In this document: piece by piece, positions 49,931 to 60,357 of the stretch
Layout: each line of letters starts with the position of its first letter
How positions within the stretch are numbered: position 1 is the first letter of the stretch
Assembly: GCA_963700515.1 (NCBI GenBank)
Contig: CAVOXY010000063.1
Span: 269,207-333,206 of the forward strand
From: JAJRVM01 sp963700515
Lineage (GTDB): Bacteria; Planctomycetota; Planctomycetia; Pirellulales; Pirellulaceae
Length of the DNA stretch: 64,000 bases
Reading direction: 5' to 3'
Program-made: the position numbers and the translations under genes
The notes under the pieces: generated by a model
What the model was told of the DNA's origin: nothing
The model's database searches: none
What the model saw: only the letters and a program-made list of their open reading frames with translations

Positions 49931-50502
49931 ATGAACGACGTGACTCAAATCCTGTCCCAGATCGAGTCTGGCGACCCGGCCGCTGCCGAGCAGTTGCTGC
50001 CGCTCGTGTATGAGGAGCTGCGCAAACTGGCCGCGGCCAAGCTGGCCCACGAAAAACCGGGGCAGACTCTTGCAGGCCACCGCATTGGTGCATGAGGCGT
50101 ATCTGCGGCTGGTGGACCAGACGCAGCCACAGCAATGGGACGGCAGCCACCATTTCTTTGCTGCGGCCGCGGAGGCCATGCGTCGGATCTTGATCGAGCG
50201 GGCGCGTCAGAAGCAGAGTCTGAAAGGTGGAGGCGATCACCAGCGGGTCGACTCTGGACGCGGTCGTCCCCGCCGTCCTGCCGATGGCCTGTGATGATCT
50301 ACTGGGCCTCGACGACGCCATTCGCAAGCTGGAGCAGCGTGATCCCCGCAAGGCCGAGCTCGTCAAGCTCCGGTTCTTTGCTGGCCTGACTACCGCTCAG
50401 GCAGCGAAGTCGCTCGGCGTGTCTGTCTCAACTGCTGAAAACGACTGGACTTACGCTCGCTGCTGGCTGCGGCTGGAAATGGGCGGTGAAAAGGAGGCGT
50501 GA
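49931..50502 (+). CDS. ECF RNA polymerase sigma factor 2, two frameshifts
   Basis: Close paralogue of ECF 1: MNDVTQILSQIESGDPAAAE with EQLLPLVYEELRKLAAAKLA, then after an indel near 50072 QATALVHEAYLRLVDQTQPQ and FFAAAAEAMRRILIERARQK, and after another near 50240 DDLLGLDDAIRKLEQRDPRK and FFAGLTTAQAAKSLGVSVST with ENDWTYARCWLRLEM (region 4). At 50072 the sequence TCTTGCAGGCC has one base more than the matching TCCAGGCC-type codons of ECF 1, so a sequencing indel is plausible. Kinase 3 starts 90 bases downstream on the same strand. Confidence 0.88.
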
Positions 50503-50592
50503 ATTCTCCGAAAATCGCTTGGGGATTCGGCCGCTGGATTCTCGCATAGTAATGCGAACGATCAAGTCACTCGCACGTATGAGGAGTTCCCG

Positions 50593-53316
50593 ATGACCAG
50601 CCGACAGCTTGATGAAGAGCGGGTCTTCCACTTTGCTCGCAAGCTGCAAGATCCCGTGGACCGCGATGATTACCTCGATCAAATTTGCGCCGGGGACCAA
50701 TCGCTGCGCGAGCGTGTTGAGGCGTTGCTGGACGTCCACGAACAGGAACAGGGCTTTCTCAAATCTGACGCGAGGCCAGCGCCCACCGTTGACCATCTGC
50801 CCGTGACGGAGGCGCCCGGCCACCATATTGGTCGCTACAAGCTGCTGCAGAAGATCGGCGAAGGCGGTTTTGGCGTCGTGTACATGGCTGAGCAGGCACG
50901 TCCAGTTCGTCGTAAAGTGCTCTGAAGATCATCAAGCCAGGCATGGACACGCACGCAGTCGTGGCACGCTTCGAAGCCGAACGTCAGGCACTGGCGCTGA
51001 TGGACCACCCCAACATCGCCCGTGTACTCGACGGCGGTGCGACGGAGAGCGAGCGCCCTTACTTCGTGATGGAATTGGTCAAGGGAGTGCCAATCACGGA
51101 GTACTGCGACAAGAATCAGCTGTCGACGGAGGAACGGCTGGAGCTGTTCATGACCGTCTGCCAAGCGGTTCAACACGCTCACCAGAAGGGGATCATTCAC
51201 CGAGATCTCAAACCCTCCAACATACTGGTCACGTTGGCACGACGGCCAGCCGGTCGTGAAGGTCATCGACTTCGGCGTGGCCAAGGCGACCAACCAGCAA
51301 CTTACCGAGAAGACGCTGTTCACCGCATACGGTCAGATGGTCGGCACACCGCAGTACATGAGCCCTGAACAGGCGGAGATGAGTTGCCTGGACGTCGACA
51401 CACGCAGCGATGTGTATTCGCTTGGTGTGCTGCTTTACGAACTACTCACCGGCACAACGCCTCTGGAGGCGGAGCGTTTGCGGACTGCCGGGTACGCCGA
51501 AATGCAGCGACTCATCCGCGAAGACGAGCCGCCAAAGCCGAGTACGCGACTCAGCACGTCGGGCGAGAGGCTGACGATCATCGCCAAAGATCGGAGAATC
51601 GCCCCGAGGCGCTGAAACATCTGGTGCAAGGTGATCTGGATTGGATCGTCATGAAGGCCCTCGAAAAAGACCGCAATCGTCGCTATGAGTCACCTGGTGG
51701 CCTTGCCCGCGACGTCTCCAAATTCCTCAAGAACGAGCCGATTGAGGCCAGACCACCAACAATGGGATATCGGACTGCGAAGTATCTGAGACGCAACCGC
51801 GTGGCCGTTGCCGTGGCTGGACTGCTCATACTGTCATTGACCATTGGTTTGGTCGGCACGACTTGGCAAGCCGGGGTTGCCAAAAAGAGTGCGGGAGGAA
51901 GCCAACGAAGCAAGGCGTTTGGCAGAAGAGCACCGCAAGGCTGCGGAGTCGGTGCTTCGCAAGTATCGCGAAGAGTTGTTTCAACGGGCTCTCGTGGCGG
52001 CCATGAGCAACGCCCCAGAATTTGAGGATCTCATGACAGCGGCCAAAACTGCGGAATTGCCACCGTTTCAGGAGGCTCTACTGCTGGGTCAGCACGCGTT
52101 GTATAGCGGCAGGCCCGATGATGCCACGTCTCTACTGGATGAAGCTGTCCGCAGGAATCCAGAAAGCGTCGCGGCTCAAGGAGCACTTACCGTTGCCCAC
52201 CAGCACTGCGGAAATTTTGAACATTGGCTTGATTCCGCGATATCGATTATTGATCTGAAGCCAAAGAGCTCCGAAGACTATCTGTTGAAAGCGCAAGCGA
52301 TCGTAACTGTCGGTGACCCAGAGCAGGCGCGGGTTCTTGCCGACAAAGCGATTGAATTGAAGTACTCTCCGCTCGCCCTGGCTTCTCGAGCAGAAATACT
52401 CGCCTGGGTGGCGATGGACCAAAATGATTTTTCGATATTGGCACCGGCAATCGAGGACATTTGCGCACTGAGGAGGACTCTTCCAAATCCTAGCGCCTTT
52501 GTGCTGAACGCTGACTTGCTCATTCATCTTGCCGCCCTGATAATGGGTGATCCGGCGCGTCGCGATGAATATGCCAAAAGTGCGGACTACGCAGTTACGC
52601 GACTCGCAGACCTTTTCCCTCGCTATGAGTTTGGCCGGTACCATCGCGCCAATTTCTTTGCTCTGACCGGCCAGGACGAACTGGCCGAAGCGGAATGGCG
52701 AGCGCTGATAGAATTGAAACGAAGACCGGCCTGGGTAATCGACTACGCACAAGTCCTCTATCGCAACGGAAAATACGATGTAGCGAAGAAGGAAGTGGGG
52801 AGTTTGGGGCCGTCGCCACAAGTGTTCTTTGGAGCACATATTCTGGGCGAGGACCCGGCATGTCGTTCGCAGATGTTGGAGCAGATTGAGACCAGTTACG
52901 TCAGCCAAATGGAAGAGTTCGCCCTGCGGAGCTTAATGTTGCTTGGTGAACGCCGTCGGGCGACTGAACTCGCACAAGACCGGCTTATGACACTGCCAAG
53001 TCGGAAGGGATCGTGGCCCGCCTGGGAGCATGCCAAAATTCGCTATTACGCCCAACCTGATTTCACCGAAACGGACTTGTTAGAGGCGGCTGGCGATTCC
53101 ATATTCAAGCGTTGTGACGCACATTGCCTGCTCGGCGTTGCCGCATTTGCGGATGGAGACTTTCCAACCGCTGAAACTCACTTCAACAAAGCAATAGCGA
53201 CGCGCGCAGTGTGGTTTGAATCGTATCAGATGGCGGATGGTATTCTCCGTCGTCGACGATCAGAACCGGAGTGGCCGAATTGGATTGCAGTAGACAACCC
53301 TTTTTCCATTGAATGA
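50593..53316 (+). CDS. Receptor-like Ser/Thr kinase with TPR-like tail (kinase 3), four frameshifts
   Basis: Start MTSRQLDEERVFHFARKLQD at 50593 with GAGGAG 8-13 bases upstream. Leader DRDDYLDQICAGDQSLRERV; kinase GRYKLLQKIGEGGFGVVYMA, then MDTHAVVARFEAERQALALM, GIIHRDLKPSNILVTL, KVIDFGVAKATNQQL and GTPQYMSPEQAEMS. The frame shifts near 50923 (the VALK segment), 51237 (just after the catalytic loop), 51590 and 51888. Transmembrane helix VAVAVAGLLILSLTIGLVGT (near 51803-51868). The about 460-residue tail is TPR-like (ALLLGQHALYSGRPDDATSL, SSEDYLLKAQAIVTVGDPEQ). The catalytic-loop segment is the closest match to the scrap fused to fhcA at 2123-2191. The esterase gene follows after 18 bases. Confidence 0.9.
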
Positions 53317-53334
53317 ATCCCTGGTGTTTAACCA

Positions 53335-55045
53335 ATGACAGTACGAACGATCGTCATGTTGCTGCACTTTTGTGCGGCTCTCCCCCTGGTTACCCTCGTC
53401 TGCTCAGCAGCGGAAGATCCTCTGCGACGGGACACGAAGTACGGCGAGGTTGAGGGATTTGCCGATGAGCAACGCCGTGTGTGGGTCTGGAAGGGCATAC
53501 CATACGCCAAGCCTCCTCGGGGGAAACTGCGGTGGCGGGCACCGCAGGACCCGGATCCCTGGAAAGATGTTTTGAGTGCAAAACAAGCTCCCCCCATATG
53601 CACACAGCTTGACGCAGCTCCGAGTTGGATTGCGACACCGCACGTAATCGGCTCGGAAGACTGCCTTTATTTGAACGTCTATCGTCCACAAGGAGAAGCG
53701 AACAATCTTCCCGTTTACGTCTGGATACACGGGGGAGCCAACATCACGGGTTCAGCTCGGGAATACTACGTGGAAGGCTTGGCAAGGAAGGCCAACATAG
53801 TCGTCGTGGTGATACAGTATCGGATGAATGTGTTTGGATACTTCACCCATCGTGCACTCAGGAATGGCGCGAGTCGCGCGGAGGCTTCGGGCAACTTTGG
53901 CTTGTTGGACCAGATCAAGGCATTGCAGTGGATCGGCGACAATATAGCTGCGTTCGGCGGCAATCCCTTCAACGTGACCATCGCTGGAGAATCCGCGGGT
54001 GGCCATAACGTGATGGGTTTGATGATTTGTCCGCTGGCGAGAGGACTATTTCATCGTGTCGTGATGCAAAGTGGCGGAATGGTGTCGCAGGACCTTGAGC
54101 AGGCAGAAGAGGCGGCGAACCGAGCGATCGAAACCGCCATGGTCATGCGAGGCCGTGTACAGGATGGCGACGAAGCTCGTCGCCGGCGGCTGCAAATGAG
54201 CGATGCGCAGCTTCGCGACTTGCTCGAGGAACTCCCGGCCCGGGAGCTGCTACGAGCGACGCTGGTCGCCCAGAAGGACGGCGTCCATTCGGCAATCTCA
54301 TCGAAGATGGCTATGTCATTCCAGGCAAGCTGCTTCAGATTATCCGCTCTGGACGCTATGCAAAAGTGCCGATCATTTTGGGCTCGAACCGCTCCGAATC
54401 GGGTTCCGTGAACACTCTGGTTGAGTCGCTCTATGAGGGAATGCCAAATTACCAGGCACTGCTCGAGGTGATCCAGGGCACTAAGACGATTGACCATGTT
54501 CTGGCGACAGACCGCGATAAGGAACTGTGGACCAAGACCCGCTACTATGGCAGTCGCTTCTGGCGTGCCATCATGGTCGATGAAGTGGCTCGATGCTTGC
54601 GTAAATGGCAAGACGACGTATTCGTTTACCGGTTCGATTGGGGTGAGAATGGAGTTTGCCGCCCTGCGGTGGAGTCAATTTACGGAGCGGCACATGCTAT
54701 TGAAGTTCCTTTCTTTCATGCGAGTACCGATGAGAAAGTGATCTAATCCAGGATTCGCTGGTATTCACTATGTTCACCGACGGTAACCGAGAGGGGCGAT
54801 CCGCTCTCAGCGACGCGATGGTCTGTTACCTGGCACAGTTTGTACGAACGGGAAATCCAAACAGAGGTGACACGCCGCTCCCCAAGTGGCAACCTTGGTC
54901 CAAACATCCCGGTGGTACGAAATCTATCGTGTTTGACGCAGATAAGGGAGAGACACGAATTCGAACGGAACACGACGAGGTGTCCGTTGCCGGTGTTCGT
55001 TTCGAGCTGGACCAAGAGCCAGCCACTACACAGAGCATGTTCTGA
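53335..55045 (+). CDS. Secreted type-B carboxylesterase, two frameshifts
   Basis: Alpha/beta-hydrolase of the cholinesterase/para-nitrobenzyl esterase family. Signal peptide TIVMLLHFCAALPLVTLVCS. Family motifs: VWVWKGIPYAKPPRGKLRWR, SEDCLYLNVYRP, VYVWIHGGANITGSA (oxyanion HGG), nucleophile Ser in FNVTIAGESAGGHNV, LFHRVVMQSGG; after a shift near 54300 IILGSNRSESGS (catalytic Glu) and YGAAHAIEVPFFH (catalytic His); after another near 54745 LSDAMVCYLAQFVRTGNPNR and PKWQPWSKHPGGTKSIVFDA. The triad is complete. Only 18 bases separate it from kinase 3 and no promoter is evident between them, so it is probably the last gene of the ECF2-kinase 3 operon. Confidence 0.88.
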
Positions 55046-55135
55046 CAGTTTCGACAACACTTCACCCGTTCGCCATCACATCTGGGCCCGTGAAGACCGA
55101 GCACGCAAACGAATAGAATTCCGGCATTCCGAGAT

Positions 55136-55638
55136 GTGGAGGCATTACTATGTCTCGCTCTCATTCTGGTTGAAAAGTCAGAAGAAGGAAGAGACGAGGC
55201 GATGCAGGTATTCGAGAAGCTGCAGGGAATGGATGTGCTACCCATTGGAAAAATCTTCTCGCTTCACATTCCGTTGCTGTTGGGCAAGCCCGACGAGGCC
55301 AGGAAGGCAAGCCAACGACTTCTTGACTCGGTGCGGATTTATCACACGAATGGCGTCCGGCCCTATACATGCCCGAATACCATGCGGGAAGAATGCCCGA
55401 GGATGAGTTCGAACATCGCGCCGGTCCTTTCGGCGATTTTCAGTGCGAGTTCTATCACGATATCGCCCTGGAGGCTTTGGCTGTCGGCGACCGTCAAAAA
55501 GCGAAGAAGTACTTCAAGGGCTCGGTTGACACTGGACAGATTGCCACCTGGAGTTACCACTCGGCACGGATGTTGCTTCAGCGCCTTGAAAGTGACCCAA
55601 CTTGGCCAAGCTGGATTCCACACAAGGGCCGCGACTGA
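55136..55638 (+). pseudogene. C-terminal TPR tail of a fourth kinase
   Basis: LALILVEKSEEGRDEAMQVF, SLHIPLLLGKPDEARKASQR, then after a shift near 55372 FYHDIALEALAVGDRQKAKK, YFKGSVDTGQIATWSYHSAR and MLLQRLESDPTWPSWIPHKG. The end motif (xxxARMLLxRLExDPTWPxWI) parallels the tails of kinase 1 (WARAYKERMERDRTWP) and kinase 3 (ILRRRRSEPEWPNWI). The kinase domain is absent. The order kinase 3 - esterase - kinase tail suggests a deleted kinase gene. Confidence 0.65.
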
Positions 55639-55779
55639 GTGACACGAGAGTAGAAATTCGAACGCGAATCTGTCATCTAGTACGATTCGCAGTACTTGAC
55701 GCTGTCGCTCGCGTCATCTTTCTCGACGACTGCCGGCGGTGTCGCTCTCCGCAGCAGGACCAGTTTGAACAGATCCCAT

Positions 55780-57354
55780 CTAGTTCATTAGATTTGTTTC
55801 GGGTGGTCGTCTTTGACGCCACGGCTTGGCTTGTTCCAGCTGCCCGGCGAGGCGTAGCAGCGTGGCTTCATCACCATAGCGACCAAAGAAATGGACACCT
55901 ATTGGCAACTGGCTCTCGTTCCAATGCAGCGGAACGCTCATTGCAGGGACGCCTGTAAAATTCGCAAGAAACGTGATTGGGATGAAAGCCACAATCTCAT
56001 CAATGTCAACTTGCTCCTTCTGAGTCGTTAGCACGCCATGCTCAATTGGCGGTTTTCCAAGTGTCGACGTGAGCAGTACCGGGTAGTCACGCATGAAGCT
56101 CGCCAGTTGGTGCGATGCGAGTGCGGAAACTCGTAGGGCCCGAGCAACATCGACTCCGGTGTATTCGTATTTCTTGTTGGTCAGGAAATCAAATGTACCC
56201 GGTTCCACATCACCCTTGTGAAGTTCCTTGCCCAGATCAGCGAGACTCTGCTGGATCCGCGATCGCAAACCCGTTCCGAACAGCGTGACCTGTGCGGTGA
56301 TCAGTTCATTCCAATCGAAAGCGACCTTGAATTGCTCGCTCACATCCTCGACCACATGCCCGAGGGACTCGCACAGTTCTGCTGCCGAGCGGACGGCGGC
56401 GACACAGTCCGGATGCAGATCACCTGCGCGCGGGTTTCGCGAGACCATGCCGATCCTCAATCTGCGCGGCTCACGCGACACTTCCTCCAGGTAGGTACCG
56501 TTGTGTCTGGGCGGATAGTCGGTCATGCCCGGCAACGGACCACGCGGCGTCCAGCAGGGCTGCACTGTCGCGCACCGTTCTGGTAATGGCGTGAACCGAG
56601 ACAATGCCGCCGTACTCTTTCAGATCGCATGGTATTCGCTCTCGGCTGGGTTTGAGCCCGAACAGCCCGCAGCAGGACGCGGGAATGCGAATCGATCCTC
56701 CACCGTCACTGCCGCTGGCCGCGGGTACGATACCGGCCGCTACCGCCGCCGCCGACCCTCCCGAAGATCCACCGGCCGTCCGATCCAGGTTCCAGGGGTT
56801 CCGCGTAATCCCATACAGCGCCGTTTCCGTAGCGGGCATAATCCCGAACTCCGGACTGTGTGTTCTGCCGAAAATCACAAGGCCGGCAGCACGATATCGC
56901 TTCACGGCCGTACTATCTCTGGCGCCCAAACACACCCTTGTAGAGGCGCTGAGCCAGCCGAGCACTTCCACGCCGTCCATGGTGAAGCTGAGGTCCTTCA
57001 ACAAGTACGGCACGCCCGCCAGAGAACCGTCAGGTAGTCCTCGTTCAGAGTCTGCCGGGCCCGCTCGTAGAGAATCTCTCGGTCGCCTACCAGAGCCAAG
57101 ATTTTGCCATTGACGGCCTCGGCTCTCTCGATGGCTGCATTGAGGGCTTCGAGCGGTGTGATCTCACCGACTTGAATTCGACTCGCCAAACCAACGGCAT
57201 CGAGTTCAGCGTACTGGTCGAAAGGGAGTTGAGAGTTCATGGCCGTCCCAGCAAAGCAGCGAAGGGGCCCGGTAATTGACTTGTGCAGGCCAATGGTGGC
57301 GACGGACGTTCCAAGGGCCGAAAGAAAGGTACGTCGAGTTGTCTGAAGCGTCAT
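55780..57354 (-). CDS. Amidase-signature enzyme, Tat-exported, two frameshifts
   Basis: About 515 residues. Start at 57354: LQTTRRTFLSALGTSVATIG is a twin-arginine signal. Next ASRIQVGEITPLEALNAAIE; after a shift near 57005 MPYLLKDLSFTMDGV (catalytic Lys in LLKD), GLVIFGRTHSPEFGIMPATE, NLDRTAGGSSGGSAAAVAAG (cis-Ser) and SDGGGSIRIPASCCGLFGLK (nucleophile Ser). After a second shift near 56530: PRRLRIGMVSRNPRAGDLHP and VPAMSVPLHWNESQLPIGVH with FFGRYGDEATLLRLAGQLEQ. All of the Ser-Ser-Lys triad is visible. The substrate is open; export by Tat argues against the GatA role. It sits tail to tail with the kinase tail fragment. Confidence 0.88.
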
Positions 57355-57430
57355 GGGTCAGATTCCTCTACAGTGCAGATTCGTGCGGAGATCAATTCCG
57401 CGGCATCAACGTTGATTTGGTGATCCTCAA

Positions 57431-58273
57431 ATGGATAGGCTCAATAACTTCCGTGATTGTTGGACGTGGGAATCTGAGAAGCAAGCCTACAAACCGGAAA
57501 TTGGCAAGGCATCTGCGATCGTCGGAACGGATGGGATAGCATCATGGGATACGACAAGTCAACCCAGCAGATCACCGAACTCGCCTTTTACACCACAGGT
57601 GACTATTTCCTCTTCAAGTATCGCGTCGTCTCGCCGGGCGTTTGGAAGGGAGAGGGCGTCGGCATCGATCACGGGAAACCGTTCACTGAAAGATTGGAGC
57701 TGAGGAAATTAGGCCGCGACAGCCTGGAGTGGAAAGCAACGGACTTCGTGCTGGGTGGGAGAGAAACAGCCCGACCTGGTCGCGGTCGCCCGGCGCGTGA
57801 AGCAAGATGCCGCTGCGGTCGGGGTTCCTGAGAAGGCTCTGGAAGCTCTGGAGTATTTTGTTGGCAGCTGGACGAGCGAAACATACGTAAACGACGAGAA
57901 GATCGGTGGGGGCGTGGACTCGCGACGGTGGGCACCAGGCAAACAGTGCATTCTAATGACAGGTTCCGGCGAAGAGGATGGGCAAGCCATCGCGGATTCT
58001 GGGATCAGTGGATGGGACGCTCACGGAAATCAGCTGGTTGAGCGCTGGTATACCACCACTGGGCTCGCCGCGACGGTGCGTTATCCACTGGAGAAGATAT
58101 CCCAAGACACACTTCCTGGAAACTTCACGGTGACAAATCCTGACGGCACCACGTTTGAAGGAACCTGCGTGCTAAAGAAGACCGAAGCAGGCTTCACATG
58201 GACTGCCCGATGGCAAGAGAATGGTGAGGACATGGTTCGCAAGGGCGTAGCACGCCGTGTTTCGCCGAACTAA
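57431..58273 (+). CDS. DUF1579-like protein with two related domains, frameshifted, N-terminus unclear
   Basis: First part: MGYDKSTQQITELAFYTTGD, YRVVSPGVWKGEGVGI and LRKLGRDSLEWKATDFVLGG; an indel near 57765 then gives PDLVAVARRVKQDAAAVGVP, LEALEYFVGSWTSETYVNDE, ILMTGSGEEDG, ISGWDAHGNQLVERWYTTTG and TVTNPDGTTFEGTCVLKKTE. The FVGxWxxE...GxxxxRWxxGxxxL...GWDxxxxxxVxxWY pattern is that of the lipocalin-like DUF1579 family; the first part looks like the second half of a similar domain. Its true start is not evident; it faces the amidase gene divergently with about 75 bases between. Function unknown, possibly binding a small hydrophobic ligand. Confidence 0.6.
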
Positions 58274-58321
58274 TGACGGTTCTGCGAGCGACACCAGTTT
58301 TGCCCGTCTCTTTGGTTGGAC

Positions 58322-59860
58322 TCAAAGAACGTCAGCAAGTGCCTTTGAGAAGGATGGTAGTGCCGCCAAGTCTCGCGCCGGAGATCTATTCAAGTCTGAC
58401 GAGAACTTGACGATCGAAATGCCGTGCGCAAAGTCGACAACACCCCATTGGCTGTGGGCGCCGCCGATCACGAGCATTGGCCCGTTGGGCGTGTGCAAGA
58501 TCGGCGCACAGTTACTGTAGCCGCAACCCTCGGGTAGCACGCCCCAAATATTCGACTTCTGATTGTATTTATCCGCGTTTGGAAAACGCTTCGTTCTGTT
58601 GATCACCTCTGGTGGCAGCATCTGATGTTCACCCACACGGCCATGGTTTCCAAGCATCATCACAAAGCGTCCAAGGTCTCTACCCGTTACACAGAGCCCG
58701 CCCCAATTGAGCGACGTGCCGTGGCCATCGTGAATCAGGTGAGCGTTATGCTCAGCGCCGAGCTTTTGCCAAAAGAGGTCACTCAACAACTTGCGAAATG
58801 GTTGTCCCGTCACGCGCTCCAGGACAAGCGTCAGTGCAGAGATCGTGGGGCATGCGTAGGACAGCACGGAACCATGCGGCCCCGTTTTCTCCTTTAGCGT
58901 AAAAAGGAAATCATATTCACCAAAATCTTCTGGTTCCTCGGGTAATTTTCGCAGCGTCCCGCAGGCACGCAGGTGCCGGGCACGTTCATGCGTCGCACGA
59001 CGAAATTCGGGTGTTCCAAATTCCCATTCTGGAGGAACAGGAGTGGAATCCGAAGAATAGCGGTAGCGAACGAGGGCCTGCATATCCATCATTTGCCGAA
59101 GTGTCGCGTCATTGTAAGCCGTGTTGGCAAGCTCAGGCACAAAACTGGCTGCCGGTGCATTCACATCCAAATGCTCGTCAGCAATCACCCGTTCAGCAAC
59201 AAACGCCGCGAACGCTTTCGTGGTCGAATGGGTGCTGTGTGGTGTGGACGGCGTCATCTCACCGAAACACATGTGGAAGACGATCGATCCGTCGCGAATG
59301 GCGATGATTTCATCCGTATTTGTTCCCCGCAGCCAATTGGCGACCGACACCTTCTTGCCACCTTCGACAGTCACTTGCAGACGCCTAATCTGGTCCGGGT
59401 CAGTCTCGCTGTACGGCAAAACGTAGACACTTCCGTCGCCTCGATTCACTTCGCAAGACGGGTACAGGATGTCGTGTTCATGTTGTTGTGCCCAGCGTAG
59501 GTGATCGACCGAGGATGCTTCGTTCTCGCGAGTTACCTTTTTCTCTGTCGCAACGAGCGGGAATTTCTCTCTACTCCCCGTCATCATTCCCGTGCTGAAA
59601 CGTTCGTAAACCACACCATCATCACTCTGCACACCAGCCTGTCCGAGCCGGCAGTCAGCGTCGAGGTTGGCCCCCGCAATAGCGTTTGAAAACAGACGCC
59701 GGCACGAGTTCCAGCGCCGACCAGGTCCGTTGGCATGCACCACACCGTTACCCGCGAGCGCAGCCACTGCTGCGGCAGTTACGCCAGAGGCGCGAAGAAA
59801 AACTCGTCGACCCATTTTCTGAGGGGTTTCCTTTGAAGCGTGTACGTCGGTCTTCAACAT
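58322..59860 (-). CDS. Beta-lactamase-fold serine hydrolase, Tat-exported
   Basis: 512 residues from the ATG at 59860, with GAGGAAA about 9 bases upstream. Twin-arginine leader MGRRVFLRASGVTAAAVAAL. The class C beta-lactamase/DD-peptidase pattern is present: DEIIAIRDGSIVFHMCFGEM, the SxxK motif in HSTHSTTKAFAAFVAER (Ser-Thr-Thr-Lys), ATLRQMMDMQALVRY, then SYACPTISALTLVLERVTGQ in the place where YxN usually stands (here Tyr-Ala-Cys), and the C-terminal VIGGAHSQWGVVDFAHGISI strand. Intact, no frameshift. Typical targets of planctomycete members are esters or peptides; antibiotic hydrolysis is not implied. It is convergent with the DUF1579-like gene. Confidence 0.85.
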   Translation of the reverse strand: MLKTDVHASKETPQKMGRRVFLRASGVTAAAVAALAGNGVVHANGPGRRWNSCRRLFSNAIAGANLDADCRLGQAGVQSDDGVVYERFSTGMMTGSREKFPLVATEKKVTRENEASSVDHLRWAQQHEHDILYPSCEVNRGDGSVYVLPYSETDPDQIRRLQVTVEGGKKVSVANWLRGTNTDEIIAIRDGSIVFHMCFGEMTPSTPHSTHSTTKAFAAFVAERVIADEHLDVNAPAASFVPELANTAYNDATLRQMMDMQALVRYRYSSDSTPVPPEWEFGTPEFRRATHERARHLRACGTLRKLPEEPEDFGEYDFLFTLKEKTGPHGSVLSYACPTISALTLVLERVTGQPFRKLLSDLFWQKLGAEHNAHLIHDGHGTSLNWGGLCVTGRDLGRFVMMLGNHGRVGEHQMLPPEVINRTKRFPNADKYNQKSNIWGVLPEGCGYSNCAPILHTPNGPMLVIGGAHSQWGVVDFAHGISIVKFSSDLNRSPARDLAALPSFSKALADVL

Positions 59861-60185
59861 GATCGAGTGTTTCCTCAAGCGGAAGGTTGAGAGAAAAAAC
59901 TGTCAGGAATCCCAGTCCAGGCCCAAGCCTAACACAGGATGTTTCGAGCGTCAATTGCTATTAAACTTTGAACGGGTTCTGAGAACAACTAACGAGCACG
60001 CGACATTCTGACAATGCATGCAGTCGCTCGGGTCGCAACCGGGCAAAGTCGTCATCCGATTGTTGCCAAACGTCTTGCACTTTGGTTCGCCAGTTAGGCA
60101 TTTTCAGCAATTCAATCAGGGGGGACACTGCGTTACACCAGTGACGCGATCCTATTTGGCCTGTCTGCGGCCTCTCTCATTCTGC
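59861..60185. other. No recognisable gene
   Basis: About 325 bases between the divergent hydrolase gene and the ardC leader structure. Probably holds promoters for both directions and the left border of the accessory island; no attachment site could be picked out by eye. Confidence 0.4.
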
Positions 60186-60267
60186 CACGGCGTCAAGGTC
60201 CGCTTCCGCCGTTGGCGTTCGCTGCTGCTTTGCCCTGCGGGCAAAGGCTCCACCTTGACTTGCCGTG
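60186..60267 (+). ncRNA. Structured leader upstream of ardC (radC-motif-like candidate)
   Basis: CACGGC and GTCAAGGT (60186-60199) pair with ACCTTGAC and GCCGTG (60252-60259 and 60262-60267), giving a 14-bp stem with a TT bulge. It encloses CGCC-GTT-GGCG and the perfect hairpin CTTTGCCC-TGC-GGGCAAAG (60228-60246). It lies 90 bases upstream of the ardC ATG. A second element of the same kind precedes the small zinc-ribbon gene (62955-63050). The sequence CACGNCGTCAAGGNCCGC and the gene context recall the published radC RNA motif. Confidence 0.6.
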
Positions 60268-60357
60268 TCTGCCCTCGTTCGGGCCGCCGGCAGGCCCGCT
60301 ATTCTCGATTCACGAACCGTAGATGCCGGATGCGGTTCCTCTTGTGGAGACTTCGTC

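Noticed and set aside
58322..59860. Antibiotic-resistance beta-lactamase
   Set aside because: SxxK is present but the YxN motif is replaced and the context is a hydrolase cluster in a planctomycete; an esterase or peptidase-like role is more likely.
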